Of a stretch of DNA of 64,000 nucleotides, positions 1-8,443 are shown piece after piece. The stretch spans positions 7,001 to 71,000 of the forward strand of contig CAYGID010000005.1 in the NCBI GenBank assembly GCA_964349835.1, in the 5' to 3' direction. Below the pieces are notes generated by a model. It did not search any database and was not told where the DNA came from. It saw nothing but the letters and a program-made list of their open reading frames with translations. Each line of letters opens with the position of its first letter. Within the stretch, counting starts at the first letter, position 1. A program made the translations under genes and the position numbers. The stretch is from JAQVSH01 sp964349835 (GTDB lineage Bacteria; Bacteroidota; Bacteroidia; Bacteroidales; UBA4181).

Positions 1-127
1 GTTGTTGTTGGCCCTACGCGACAACATTGAAAAATATGAATCGCAGTTTGGTAAGATCAGGCTGTTGGCCGGTGGCGAAGGGTTGCCGCCTGCCATGGGA
101 CCGGGGATACCTACAGCGCAGGCTTAA
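1..127 (+). CDS. DUF3467-type protein, C-terminal fragment
   Basis: Only the last 41 codons are inside the window, read in frame from base 2 to the TAA at 125-127. The stretch LLLALRDNIEKYESQFGKI resembles the end of the small DUF3467 proteins of Bacteroidota, which finish with a helix of the ALxDNIxKYExxFG kind. The last residues are Gly/Pro/Ala-rich and probably disordered. The function of the family is unknown. The N-terminal half and the start lie upstream of the window, so the assignment rests on a short segment. A rho-independent terminator follows about 70 bases downstream. Confidence 0.6.
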   Translation, partial: LLLALRDNIEKYESQFGKIRLLAGGEGLPPAMGPGIPTAQA

Positions 128-182
128 AGTTTAGTGTTTGTTAGTTTGTTTGGTTGTTAGTTTGGTTGTTTGTTTGTTTTCA
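128..182 (+). repeat. G/T-only low-complexity tract
   Basis: After the stop codon the plus strand is almost purely T and G for about 50 bases, built from irregular copies of GTTTG, GTTAG and TTTGGTTG. It separates the stop codon from the terminator hairpin. It has no coding potential and I see no dyad in it. Confidence 0.7.
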
Positions 183-197
183 TTCTGTTTGTTGAGA

Positions 198-231
198 AAG
201 GGGGCTTCCTGTTGGGAAGCCTCTTTTTTTT
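198..231 (+). terminator. Rho-independent terminator after the DUF3467 gene
   Basis: The arms GGCTTCC (203-209) and GGAAGCC (215-221) pair around a short loop and are followed by a run of T (223-231). It ends transcription of the first, partial gene. Confidence 0.85.
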
Positions 232-283
232 GGTGCCTACTCCGAAATGATTGTTAATTTAGAGCCTTTGTTTGTAAGTGGAT

Positions 284-745
284 ATGGGTTTGCAAAGGCT
301 AAATTTCCCGCAGTATCCCTTCTCGGTACGGTTGCGTGAGGGGAAAGAGTATGTTTTTGATCGGATTCGTGGCAGATACGTGCGCCTCACCCCGGAAGAG
401 TGGGTGCGACAGCATGTTGTGCGTTATCTGGTTGCGGAGAGGGGGGTGCCCGAAGGCCTTATCTCGGTAGAGAAGGGAGTGGCACTGTACGGTAAGCAGT
501 TTCGGTACGACGCGATGGTTTGTAACAGGGCTATGCAACCGGTGATGCTTGTGGAGTGCAAGGCTCCGGAGATTTCTCTAGGTCAGGATGTTATGCAACA
601 GGTGGCTCGCTATAACTTTTTGCATCATGTGAGGTACCTTTTTATCTCGAATGGTTTGGTACACTACTGTTGCGAAATGGATTTTTCGACCGGTACCTGG
701 CAATTCCTGCCTCAGATTCCCCATTATAGTGAATTGGCGGGCTAG
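284..745 (+). CDS. Solo type I restriction HsdR_N-like nuclease-fold protein
   Basis: A 153-residue protein made of a single domain like the N-terminal nuclease domain of type I restriction R subunits (HSDR_N_2). The PD-(D/E)xK-type residues are visible: Asp76 in RYDAM and Glu91-x-Lys93 in VECKAP, with a QxxxQxxRY helix after it. There is no helicase part and no hsdM or hsdS gene nearby, so it is not a restriction system as it stands. Short stand-alone proteins like this are common in Bacteroidota; their role is unknown. I chose ATG 284 over the in-frame GTG at 278. It stands alone between a terminator and a convergent acetyltransferase gene. Confidence 0.75.
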   Translation: MGLQRLNFPQYPFSVRLREGKEYVFDRIRGRYVRLTPEEWVRQHVVRYLVAERGVPEGLISVEKGVALYGKQFRYDAMVCNRAMQPVMLVECKAPEISLGQDVMQQVARYNFLHHVRYLFISNGLVHYCCEMDFSTGTWQFLPQIPHYSELAG

Positions 746-791
746 CCATCCGAATCAAAGTGCGCGATTACCAAGAAATGAGGGTTCGGAG

Positions 792-1349
792 TTAATCGGC
801 TACAATAGCCGATAGGGGAGAGTCGAGAAAATATTGGAGAAACACTTCGTCTTGCCACCCTTCGGGGGTCAGAATCCATTTCCGCTTGATGCCGGTTTGC
901 AGAAAGCCCGCATTGAAAAAGAGGTTGAGGCTTTGTCGGTTGTCGGCACGGACGTTGCACCAAACTTGCTGCATCAGGAGCACCTTTTCGCAGTAGCTGA
1001 GAAGCAGACGCAGTGCCTCGCGGGCATATCCCTGGCGGCGATCTTCAGGCTCGGCAATCATGATGCCTGTTCCTGCCCTGCCAAAGATGGGTTCATACTC
1101 AAAGAGGTCGATGGTTCCTATGGTTTTGTTTTTTTGCAGCGTGGTAATCATGAAGCGAATCTGGCGGGTCTGAAAGATGTCGGCTCTTGAATTACGGATA
1201 AATTGTCGAAGTGAATTTTTTGAGAGGGGAACCACTGTTTGGCCGAACTGCCAGATGCCGGGATCGTTTTCCCACCGATATAGCCATTTTGTGTCGGAGG
1301 GTTCGGGAGAGCGAAGGAAAATCTTTTCTCCCCTGAGGATGTTTTCCAT
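792..1349 (-). CDS. GNAT family N-acetyltransferase, RimJ/RimL type
   Basis: A 185-residue protein with the RimJ/RimL-like GNAT fold (Acetyltransf_3). The opening, LRGEKIFLRSPEPSDTKWLY, and the acetyl-CoA-binding motif A around residues 104-109 (RRQGYA) are clear, followed by the ADNRQSLNLFFNAGF stretch seen near the end of the fold. It probably acetylates an N-terminal or side-chain amine; the substrate cannot be predicted. Start ATG at 1349 was preferred because a -7 box lies just upstream (1365-1372) and the extra six upstream residues do not fit the family. Transcribed divergently from the etf operon. Confidence 0.85.
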   Translation of the reverse strand: MENILRGEKIFLRSPEPSDTKWLYRWENDPGIWQFGQTVVPLSKNSLRQFIRNSRADIFQTRQIRFMITTLQKNKTIGTIDLFEYEPIFGRAGTGIMIAEPEDRRQGYAREALRLLLSYCEKVLLMQQVWCNVRADNRQSLNLFFNAGFLQTGIKRKWILTPEGWQDEVFLQYFLDSPLSAIVAD

Positions 1350-1364
1350 TGGGCTGTGTTTTTG

Positions 1365-1394
1365 CAAACCTACATTTTTTTTCAGGAATACAAA
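1365..1394 (-). promoter_or_regulatory. Bacteroidota-type promoter for the GNAT gene
   Basis: On the minus strand, TTTG (1394-1391), an 18-nt spacer, then TAGGTTTG (1372-1365). This fits the -33/-7 pattern of Bacteroidota housekeeping promoters. The start codon is 15 bases beyond the -7 box, giving a very short leader. Confidence 0.6.
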
Positions 1395-1420
1395 ACAGCC
1401 CGTCCAGGCCTTTGGGGGGC

Positions 1421-1450
1421 TTGTTCTATTGGTTTTCTTTTGTATTTTTG
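1421..1450 (+). promoter_or_regulatory. Bacteroidota-type promoter for the etfBA-acd operon
   Basis: TTG at 1421-1423, a 19-nt spacer and TATTTTTG at 1443-1450 match the TTG-N19-21-TAnnTTTG promoter. The leader to the etfB start codon would be about 95 nt. It is arranged back to back with the GNAT promoter. Confidence 0.65.
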
Positions 1451-1554
1451 CCTTTCGCGAATGTCATCTCCGTGCGATTCCGGGCTTTTCGTAACTCCGG
1501 CCCATTTTCGGAGTCGGACAGGGCGCTTATGCATAAACCACAGATTGTAAACTA

Positions 1555-2427
1555 ATGGGATTAAAAATTATTGTACTTGCCAAACAGGTTCCTGATACCC
1601 GTAATGTTGGAAAGGATGCCATGAAGGAAGACGGTACGGTGAACCGTGCCGCATTACCTGCTATTTTCAATCCGGAAGACCTGAATGCCCTGGAACAGGC
1701 TCTTCGTTTAAAGGAGGCGCATCCCGGTACCGAAGTAACTATCCTTACCATGGGGCCCACCCGGGCAGCCGATATCATCCGTGAGGGTCTTTTCAGAGGA
1801 GCCGATGGGGGTTATCTTTTAACCGACCGGGCTTTTGCCGGATCGGATACACTTGCCACTTCGTATGCCATTGCCTGTGCCATCAGGAAGATCGGGCTTC
1901 CCGATATGATTATCTGCGGACGGCAGGCTATCGACGGAGATACCGCGCAGGTTGGCCCTCAGGTTGCCGAGAAACTGGGTTTCATTCAGGTTACTTATGC
2001 CGAAGAGATTAAGCCTGTTAAGGATGGTAAGGTTCAGATTAAAAGACGTATTGGCGGAGGTGTTGAGCTGGTTGAGAGCCCGCTTCCCCTGGTTGTAACA
2101 GTAAACGGTTCTGCTCCCGATTGCCGGCCTCGTAATGCCCGCCTGGTGATGAAGTATAAGAAGGCCGGTTCTACTACCGAGCGGCAGTCGGCCAATGAGG
2201 ATTATCTTTCGTTTTGCTGCCAGCACCCCTATCTGCATATTGAGGAGATTGGCTTCAAGGATATCGATGCAAAGATTGAGGAGTGCGGCCTTTCCGGTTC
2301 GCCCACCAAAGTGAAGAAGATCGAGAATGTGGTTTTTCAGGCAAAAGAGTCGATGGTGCTTTCCGCTTCGGTTAACGATATCGACAAACTGATGAGAGAA
2401 CTCATTTCGAATCATACCCTGGGTTAA
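1555..2427 (+). CDS. etfB: Electron transfer flavoprotein subunit beta, bifurcating type
   Basis: A 290-residue ETF beta subunit that, with EtfA, moves electrons between acyl-CoA dehydrogenases and other carriers. The N-terminal KQVPDT (residues 10-15) and the GRQAIDGDTAQVGPQ stretch (122-136) are those of ETFs paired with bifurcating Bcd/Etf complexes in clostridia. Mitochondrial-type ETFs have a different motif at that position (KQAIDDDCNQ-like). This suggests the subunit may hold a second, bifurcating FAD and use NADH; that is inference from motif similarity. First gene of a three-gene operon, 53 bases before etfA. Confidence 0.93.
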   Translation: MGLKIIVLAKQVPDTRNVGKDAMKEDGTVNRAALPAIFNPEDLNALEQALRLKEAHPGTEVTILTMGPTRAADIIREGLFRGADGGYLLTDRAFAGSDTLATSYAIACAIRKIGLPDMIICGRQAIDGDTAQVGPQVAEKLGFIQVTYAEEIKPVKDGKVQIKRRIGGGVELVESPLPLVVTVNGSAPDCRPRNARLVMKYKKAGSTTERQSANEDYLSFCCQHPYLHIEEIGFKDIDAKIEECGLSGSPTKVKKIENVVFQAKESMVLSASVNDIDKLMRELISNHTLG

Positions 2428-2480
2428 CCCGGGCATTAATGCATTTTATCAACCATACGGAACCGGAAAATTTGTAAAAT

Positions 2481-3500
2481 ATGAACAATATATTTGTCTA
2501 TTGTGAAGTAGAAAACGGGGTGATTTCAGAAGTGAGTCTTGAGTTATGTACGAAAGGCCGCAAACTGGCAAATCAGCTGAATTGTAAACTGGAGGCTGTA
2601 GTTCTGGGTAACGGATTATCGGAGGTGCCTTCCCAGATCTTGCCTTTTGGGGTAGATGTGCTTCATCTGGCCGATGACCCACGCCTGGAGCCCTATACCA
2701 CCCAGCCCCATTCCTCGCTGGTTGTAAAATTATTTGAGGAGGAGAAACCCCAGATTGCTTTGATGGGGGCAACCCCTATCGGTCGTGATTTGGGCCCCCG
2801 TATTTCGAGTGCTCTGCACAGCGGTCTTACTGCCGACTGTACTTCGCTCGAAATTGGCGAACACGAAGATAAGAAGCAGAACAAAGTATACACCGACCTG
2901 CTCTACCAAATCAGGCCTGCCTTTGGCGGTAACATTATTGCCACTATCATCAATCCCGATTGTCGTCCTCAGATGGCTACCGTTCGCGAAGGGGTGATGA
3001 AAAAGGAGGTTTACAATCTGCGGCACTCCGGAGAGGTTAGGCAATTAGATGTGAACAACTATGTGGTGGCCGAAGATTTTTTGGTTTCGGTGATTGAACG
3101 TCATGTCGAAAAGTCGAAGGTGAACATCAAGGGAGCCTCTATTGTGGTGGCCGGTGGCTACGGCATGGGTTCGCGCGAAGGTTTTAACCAGTTGTTTGAA
3201 TTGGCCTCTGTTCTGGGAGCCGAAGTGGGTGCATCTCGTGCCGCTGTGGATGCCGGATTTGCCGATCACGACCGGCAGGTTGGACAGACCGGAGTTACCA
3301 TCCGCCCTAAATTGTATATCGCCTGCGGTATTTCCGGACAGGTTCAGCATATTGCAGGCATGCAGGAGTCGGCCATGATTATCTCGGTGAATATCGACCC
3401 GCATGCCCCCATTAATGCGCTGGCCGACTATGTGATTGTTGGCGATGTGGGCGAGGTGATTCCCAGGCTCATCAAATCGTATAAGCAGAACACCAAGTAG
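2481..3500 (+). CDS. etfA: Electron transfer flavoprotein subunit alpha
   Basis: A 339-residue ETF alpha subunit. The N-terminal half is the alpha/beta domain contacting EtfB. The C-terminal half carries the FAD-binding signature: VVAGGYGMGSREGF, then VGASRAAVDAGF, QVGQTGVTIRPKLYIACGISGQVQH, and near the end NIDPHAPINALADYVIVGD. All elements needed to hold FAD look intact. It lies between etfB and an acyl-CoA dehydrogenase gene on the same strand, 38 bases before the latter, so the three probably form one enzyme system for acyl-CoA oxidation or enoyl-CoA reduction. Confidence 0.95.
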   Translation: MNNIFVYCEVENGVISEVSLELCTKGRKLANQLNCKLEAVVLGNGLSEVPSQILPFGVDVLHLADDPRLEPYTTQPHSSLVVKLFEEEKPQIALMGATPIGRDLGPRISSALHSGLTADCTSLEIGEHEDKKQNKVYTDLLYQIRPAFGGNIIATIINPDCRPQMATVREGVMKKEVYNLRHSGEVRQLDVNNYVVAEDFLVSVIERHVEKSKVNIKGASIVVAGGYGMGSREGFNQLFELASVLGAEVGASRAAVDAGFADHDRQVGQTGVTIRPKLYIACGISGQVQHIAGMQESAMIISVNIDPHAPINALADYVIVGDVGEVIPRLIKSYKQNTK

Positions 3501-3538
3501 GGTGGCTTAGTTGTTTCACACTTTAGTAAATTAACCAT

Positions 3539-5248
3539 ATGGCAAATTATTATCTAGATAATCAAGATTTGAAGTTTCATCTTCGGCATCCTTTGATGTC
3601 GAAAATTGTGACTTTAAAGGAGAATCAATTCCGCGACAAGGATATTTATGCTGAGGCTCCGATCGATGTGGAGGATGCATTAGACAGTTACGAGAAGGTG
3701 CTCGAAATTGTGGGCGAGATTTGCGGCGATATTATTGCTCCCAACGCGGCCGATGTCGACCACGACGGTCCCCTTTTGGAGAACGGGCATGTTACCTATG
3801 CGCCCGGTACGCAACGGAATCATGATGTGCTTACGCAGGCCGGTCTTTACGGCATGTCGTTGCCCCGACTGTACGGAGGGTTAAACTTTTCGATGACCCC
3901 TTATGTAATGGCTGCCGAGCTGGTATCGCGCGCTGATGCCGGGTTTGGCAATATCTGGGGCTTGCAGGATTGTGCCGAAACCATCCATGAGTTTGCCTCC
4001 GAAGAGATTAAGAATGAGTATCTGCCCCGCATCCAGCATGGCGCCACCTGTTCTATGGACCTTACCGAGCCCGATGCCGGTTCCGATCTGCAGGCGGTTA
4101 TGCTGCGCGCAGCCTGGAGTGCCGAGCGGAACTGCTGGCTTTTGAACGGTGTAAAGCGTTTCATTACCAATGGGGATGCCGATATCAAACTGGTACTGGC
4201 CCGTTCGGAAGAGGGTACCACCGATGCCAGGGGGCTCTCCTATTTTGTGTACGACAAGTCGCACGATTGTGTGAAGGTTCGCCGCATTGAAAATAAGTTG
4301 GGTATCAAGGGCTCGCCTACCTGCGAATTGGTATTCACCAATGCCCCCGCCAAATTGGTGGGCGAACGCAAGATGGGTTTGATTAAATATGTGATGTCGC
4401 TTATGAATGGTGCCCGCCTGGGTGTAGGCGCCCAATCGGTAGGGCTTTCGGAAGCGGCCTATCGTGAGGCACTTGCCTATGCTAAGGAGCGGAAGCAGTT
4501 TGGAAAGGCCATTCTGGAGTTCCCCGCTGTTTCGGAGTTGCTGTCGATAATCAAGGCCAAGCTGGATGCTTCGCGTGCTATTTTGTACGAAACCACCCGT
4601 TTCGTTGATTTATACAAGGCCCATAGTCTGATTTCGCAGGAGCGGAAGCTCGAAAAGGAGGAGCGCGAAGAACTGAAAGAGTTTCAGCGACTGTCCGATT
4701 TTTATACCCCCATGCTCAAACTTTTTTCGAGTGAGTATGCCAATCAGAATGCCTATGATGCCCTCCAGATTCATGGTGGCTCGGGATTTATGAAGGATTA
4801 TCCCATTGAAAGGCTCTATCGCGATGCCCGTATTCTCACCATTTACGAGGGAACTTCGCAATTGCAGGTTGTGGCAGCCATTCGCGGTGTCACTACCGGG
4901 GCTTACCTGAAACAAATTCGTGAGTATGAGGCTCGCGACATCCATCCCGATTTAACGGTACTGCGTCAAACGCTGATTGAGATGACGGCTCAGTACGAAG
5001 TTGCTGTGAAAGAGGTGGAGGAGATGAAAACTTCCGAATGTCTTGATCTGCATGCCCGCAGGCTAGTGGAGATGGCCGGTCACATTATTATGGGTTACTT
5101 GCTGGTACTGGATGCCGATCGGGATCCCCGCTTTATTCGTTCGGCCCGTGTTTTTGTGAAGTATGGTGCTGCCGAAAACAGCTCCCGTGCTGCCTATATT
5201 TCGAACTTCAGCCCCTCGGAGGTTGTAGATTACCTCTACGATTTGTAG
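3539..5248 (+). CDS. Acyl-CoA dehydrogenase with C-terminal extension
   Basis: A 569-residue acyl-CoA dehydrogenase, about 190 residues longer than the classic 380-residue enzymes. Visible motifs: MDLTEPDAGSDLQAV and GVKRFITNGD in the middle beta domain, KERKQFGKAI at the start of the C-terminal helical domain, and IYEGTSQLQ with Glu437 as the expected catalytic base. The extra length comes from an N-terminal segment, a charged insertion (RKLEKEEREELKEFQ) and a C-terminal helical region. The acyl chain length cannot be predicted. Last gene of the etf operon, followed by a strong terminator. Confidence 0.93.
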   Translation: MANYYLDNQDLKFHLRHPLMSKIVTLKENQFRDKDIYAEAPIDVEDALDSYEKVLEIVGEICGDIIAPNAADVDHDGPLLENGHVTYAPGTQRNHDVLTQAGLYGMSLPRLYGGLNFSMTPYVMAAELVSRADAGFGNIWGLQDCAETIHEFASEEIKNEYLPRIQHGATCSMDLTEPDAGSDLQAVMLRAAWSAERNCWLLNGVKRFITNGDADIKLVLARSEEGTTDARGLSYFVYDKSHDCVKVRRIENKLGIKGSPTCELVFTNAPAKLVGERKMGLIKYVMSLMNGARLGVGAQSVGLSEAAYREALAYAKERKQFGKAILEFPAVSELLSIIKAKLDASRAILYETTRFVDLYKAHSLISQERKLEKEEREELKEFQRLSDFYTPMLKLFSSEYANQNAYDALQIHGGSGFMKDYPIERLYRDARILTIYEGTSQLQVVAAIRGVTTGAYLKQIREYEARDIHPDLTVLRQTLIEMTAQYEVAVKEVEEMKTSECLDLHARRLVEMAGHIIMGYLLVLDADRDPRFIRSARVFVKYGAAENSSRAAYISNFSPSEVVDYLYDL

Positions 5249-5270
5249 GAATCTGCTGATCAACCTAAAA

Positions 5271-5304
5271 GAGGGTGTCTCCGACTTGCGAGACACCCTC
5301 TTTT
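5271..5304. terminator. Bidirectional terminator between acd and atpG
   Basis: GAGGGTGTCTC (5271-5281) and GAGACACCCTC (5290-5300) form a perfect 11-bp stem. It is flanked by AAAA on the left and TTTT on the right, so it can end both the etf operon (plus) and the atp operon (minus). Confidence 0.92.
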
Positions 5305-5361
5305 CATTATATACCTTCCTCCCTTCTTCACACAATCGGAATAGGTCGGGGTATTGTACCT

Positions 5362-6246
5362 CTACCTCTTGTTCATGGCCTCGGCCCCATTTACAATCTC
5401 GAGGATCTCGTTGGTAATGTTCGACTGGCGAATCTGGTTGTATTCCAGGTGAAGCTCTTCCAACAGGCGGTCGGCATTGTCGGTGGCCTGCCCCATGGCC
5501 ATCATCCGGGCCTCGTGTTCGGCCTTAAAAGAGCTGCTTACCATTGCGTGCCACTTGGCGTGCAGAGCTGCCAGAAGGGTTTTTTCGGTTACGGTTTCCA
5601 AATCAGGTTCATAAATGGCCCCAAAATGGCGTTTCGGCGAATCGGGCTGTTGGGCGGGCCGAAAGGGGAGGAGCCGAACCACCTCGGGAATAGCCTGCGA
5701 TCCACCGTTTTTGGAGTAGGCCACATCGAGCGAGAGAATTTTTCCCTCCAAAAAGGCTGTAATCCAGCGGTCTAGAATCTCGCGGTTGGTTTTCTTTGAG
5801 GGGAACCCTTGCAACAGTTTAAGGTAGGTTAGGTTGCCTGGCACGGCCAGATCCGAAAAATAGCTCACGGCTTTCTGGCCTATGTAGTAGAGTTCTAGTT
5901 TCTTATTCTTCAGCGCATCGGCACAATGTTTACGGATGTGCCGCAGGGTCTCCTTGCAAATATTGGCATTATAGGCACCGCACATTCCCTGTTGAGAAGC
6001 AATGCAAACAACAACACGGCGGCCGTTATTGCCCTCCCGTTCGCGGGCAAGGAGAGGGGGCTGTTCTTGCTGAACCACAACGCGGGCTGCCAGCCATTCC
6101 AAACGGTTGGCATAAGTCTGATAGTGGGTGGTGGCCAGGTTCACCTTTTGAAATTTGGCAGCCGAGGTCATCTTCATGACACTGGTTATCTGCCGGGTGG
6201 TTTCGACCGAACCGATGCGTAGCCTTATCTCCTTGAGCGAAGCCAT
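5362..6246 (-). CDS. atpG: ATP synthase F1 gamma subunit
   Basis: The central rotor shaft of F1, 294 residues. The N-terminal coiled-coil helix (MASLKEIRLRIGSVETTRQITSVMKM region) and the C-terminal helix (EHEARMMAMGQATDNADRLL, then the NQIRQSNITNEILEIVNGAEAM end) are highly conserved. Last gene of the minus-strand atpBEFHAG cluster, two bases after atpA, ending at the shared bidirectional terminator. The central region has the looser sequence usual in this family. Confidence 0.96.
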   Translation of the reverse strand: MASLKEIRLRIGSVETTRQITSVMKMTSAAKFQKVNLATTHYQTYANRLEWLAARVVVQQEQPPLLAREREGNNGRRVVVCIASQQGMCGAYNANICKETLRHIRKHCADALKNKKLELYYIGQKAVSYFSDLAVPGNLTYLKLLQGFPSKKTNREILDRWITAFLEGKILSLDVAYSKNGGSQAIPEVVRLLPFRPAQQPDSPKRHFGAIYEPDLETVTEKTLLAALHAKWHAMVSSSFKAEHEARMMAMGQATDNADRLLEELHLEYNQIRQSNITNEILEIVNGAEAMNKR

Positions 6247-6248
6247 GG

Positions 6249-7835
6249 TTAGTGGTTTATCGTGGCAATCACTTGGTGTGCGGTTGCCTCCAGAATGGCT
6301 GCCATCGAATCATCGAAAAGGCCTGAGGCAAGTTGTTCCATGAGTTCGGGATGTTCTTCGGAGAGCATCAGAAGGAAATGGCCGCTAAAATGCTTAATCT
6401 GGTCCATTTGCAGGGAGCGAAGTAATCCGTGGGTTCCGCAATAGAGCAAGGCAACTTGTTGGCTCACATGGAGCGGTTTGTGTCGCTCCTGTTTGAGTAG
6501 CTCCACATTTTTTCGCCCTTTGTCGAGTACGTCGGCAGTATGTGCATCGATTGAGGATCCGAATCGTGAAAAGGCTTCCAGTTCGCGGTATTGTGCCTGA
6601 TCAATCTTTAGGGTGCCGGCCACCCGTTTCATCGATTTAATCTGGGCGTTTCCTCCCACGCGCGATACCGAAATTCCCACGTTGATGGCGGGGCGTATTC
6701 CCGAGTTAAAGAGTTTTGACTCCAGATAGATCTGCCCGTCGGTAATGGAGATCACATTGGTGGGAATGTAAGCCGAAACGTCGCCCGCCTGTGTTTCGAT
6801 AATGGGAAGTGCCGTAAGTGATCCGCCTCCCTTGACAAGCGGTTTAATCGATTCGGGCACATCGTTCATTTCGCGTGCTATGGTATCGTTTGCAATAATC
6901 TTGGCGGCCCGTTCGAGCAGGCGTGAGTGCAGGTAGAAGATGTCGCCCGGGTAGGCTTCACGTCCCGGAGGCCGGCGCAACAGCAGCGAAACTTCGCGAT
7001 AGGAGACGGCCTGTTTAGAGAGGTCATCGTAGATGACCAGGGCCGGTTTGCCGGTGTCGCGAAAATATTCGCCTATGGCGGCTCCGGTAAATGCAGCGTA
7101 GAACTGGAGCGCTGCCGGATCGGAGGCCGGTGCCGAAATAATCACTGTGTAGGGCATGGCGCCATGTTCTAACAGCTCCTCGGCAATGTTCGAGACGGTG
7201 CTCCCTTTTTGTCCAATGGCTACGTAGATGCAGTAGACCGGTTTTCCCGCATCGTAGAGCGGTTTTTGGTTCAGAATGGTGTCGATGGCCACACTGGTTT
7301 TTCCGGTCTGTCGGTCGCCGATAATCAACTCGCGCTGTCCCCTTCCAATGGGTATCATGGCGTCGATAGCCATAATCCCCGTTTGCAGGGGCTCGTTTAC
7401 AGGCTGACGAAAGAGGACGCCGGGGGCTTTCCGCTCGAGCGGCATCTCATAGAGAGGTCCGCTAATGGGCCCCTTCCCGTCGATGGGCTCGCCAAGTGTG
7501 TTAACCACTCTCCCCAAGAGTCCTTCGCCTGCGGAAACCGACAGAATTTTGTGTGTGCGGCGTACCACGTCGCCCTCTTTGATTTGATCGGACGATCCGA
7601 GCAAAACCACGCCCACATCTTCTTGTTCCAGATTAAGCACAATTCCTTTGGTGCCCGATTCAAACTCCACCAGCTCGTTCGAAAATGCGTTGGTAAGCCC
7701 GTATGCCCGCGCAATTCCATCGCCAACGGTTAATATTCTACCCACCTCCTCGAACTGAGGCGCATCGTCGAGCCCTTCGAGCTGCCTGCGCAGGATTTCG
7801 GATATTTCGGAGGGCTTTATCTCATGATTATTCAT
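6249..7835 (-). CDS. atpA: ATP synthase F1 alpha subunit
   Basis: A 528-residue non-catalytic nucleotide-binding subunit of F1. The P-loop GDRQTGKT is at residues 173-180. The YREVSLLLRRPPGREAYPGD region and the arginine-finger stretch with ISVSRVGGNAQ are intact. Three copies alternate with AtpD, whose gene lies about 17 kb away on the other strand. A 50-bp gap with a small hairpin separates it from atpH upstream. Confidence 0.97.
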   Translation of the reverse strand: MNNHEIKPSEISEILRRQLEGLDDAPQFEEVGRILTVGDGIARAYGLTNAFSNELVEFESGTKGIVLNLEQEDVGVVLLGSSDQIKEGDVVRRTHKILSVSAGEGLLGRVVNTLGEPIDGKGPISGPLYEMPLERKAPGVLFRQPVNEPLQTGIMAIDAMIPIGRGQRELIIGDRQTGKTSVAIDTILNQKPLYDAGKPVYCIYVAIGQKGSTVSNIAEELLEHGAMPYTVIISAPASDPAALQFYAAFTGAAIGEYFRDTGKPALVIYDDLSKQAVSYREVSLLLRRPPGREAYPGDIFYLHSRLLERAAKIIANDTIAREMNDVPESIKPLVKGGGSLTALPIIETQAGDVSAYIPTNVISITDGQIYLESKLFNSGIRPAINVGISVSRVGGNAQIKSMKRVAGTLKIDQAQYRELEAFSRFGSSIDAHTADVLDKGRKNVELLKQERHKPLHVSQQVALLYCGTHGLLRSLQMDQIKHFSGHFLLMLSEEHPELMEQLASGLFDDSMAAILEATAHQVIATINH

Positions 7836-7861
7836 ACAACTACGCTTTTATAAACCGAACA

Positions 7862-7876
7862 TGTTGCCTTGCAACA
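7862..7876 (-). other. Small hairpin in the atpH-atpA spacer
   Basis: TGTTGC-CTT-GCAACA is a perfect 6-bp stem with a 3-base loop in the only sizeable spacer of the main atp cluster. There is no T-run, so it is not a terminator. It could tune translation or mRNA stability ahead of atpA. Confidence 0.4.
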
Positions 7877-7885
7877 CCTTAGTGT

Positions 7886-8443
7886 TTACGAAATGGTGCA
7901 CGGCTCTCTTTCCGACAGGGCTTTTTGCATGGCCCGGAGGGAGCTCTTCACAGTGGCATCGTACAGTTGGAAATCTATTTGGAGCGAAAAGCCTTCAATG
8001 ATCTCGGGATCTTGTTGAACCTCCACCTCAATCTGGCTCCCCATAATCTCCTTTAGAACCTTTGTCCAGTGCTCTTTCACCGAAAGATTGGCCGGGGTGG
8101 CAATTGTGACGAGAACGTCGCGAATCCCCTTCCATTGTTTGTATTGACGGCTAAAACTGCGGATCATGGTGCCCAGGAAGGCCTCGCGGCGCTTCGCCAC
8201 AATCAGTTCCAGAAAGGAGCGGGTTAGGGGTTGCAGAAGTGGGAAGAGGTTGATCTTCAGTAGCGCCAATTTTTTTGAGGGTAATGTCCGATCCTGAGTA
8301 AAAAAGGAATCGAAGGCCGGAACCTCCAACCGAATCTGCGAAAGGAGCTGCAGATCGCGATAAACCTGATCGGCCACTCCGGCATCCCGGCTTGCATCGA
8401 GCAGAGCCCGTGAATAGCGGAGAGCAATCATTCCCTGGTTCAT
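7886..8443 (-). CDS. atpH: ATP synthase F1 delta subunit
   Basis: A 185-residue OSCP/delta subunit that joins F1 to the peripheral stalk. The start MNQGMIALRYSRALLDAS matches the family's helical N-terminal domain, and the LIVAKRREAFLGTMIRSF and PEIIEGFSLQIDFQLYD segments match its conserved middle and C-terminal parts. The C-terminal domain is divergent, as usual for delta. Its start overlaps the end of atpF by 4 bases, indicating translational coupling. Confidence 0.92.
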   Translation of the reverse strand: MNQGMIALRYSRALLDASRDAGVADQVYRDLQLLSQIRLEVPAFDSFFTQDRTLPSKKLALLKINLFPLLQPLTRSFLELIVAKRREAFLGTMIRSFSRQYKQWKGIRDVLVTIATPANLSVKEHWTKVLKEIMGSQIEVEVQQDPEIIEGFSLQIDFQLYDATVKSSLRAMQKALSEREPCTIS

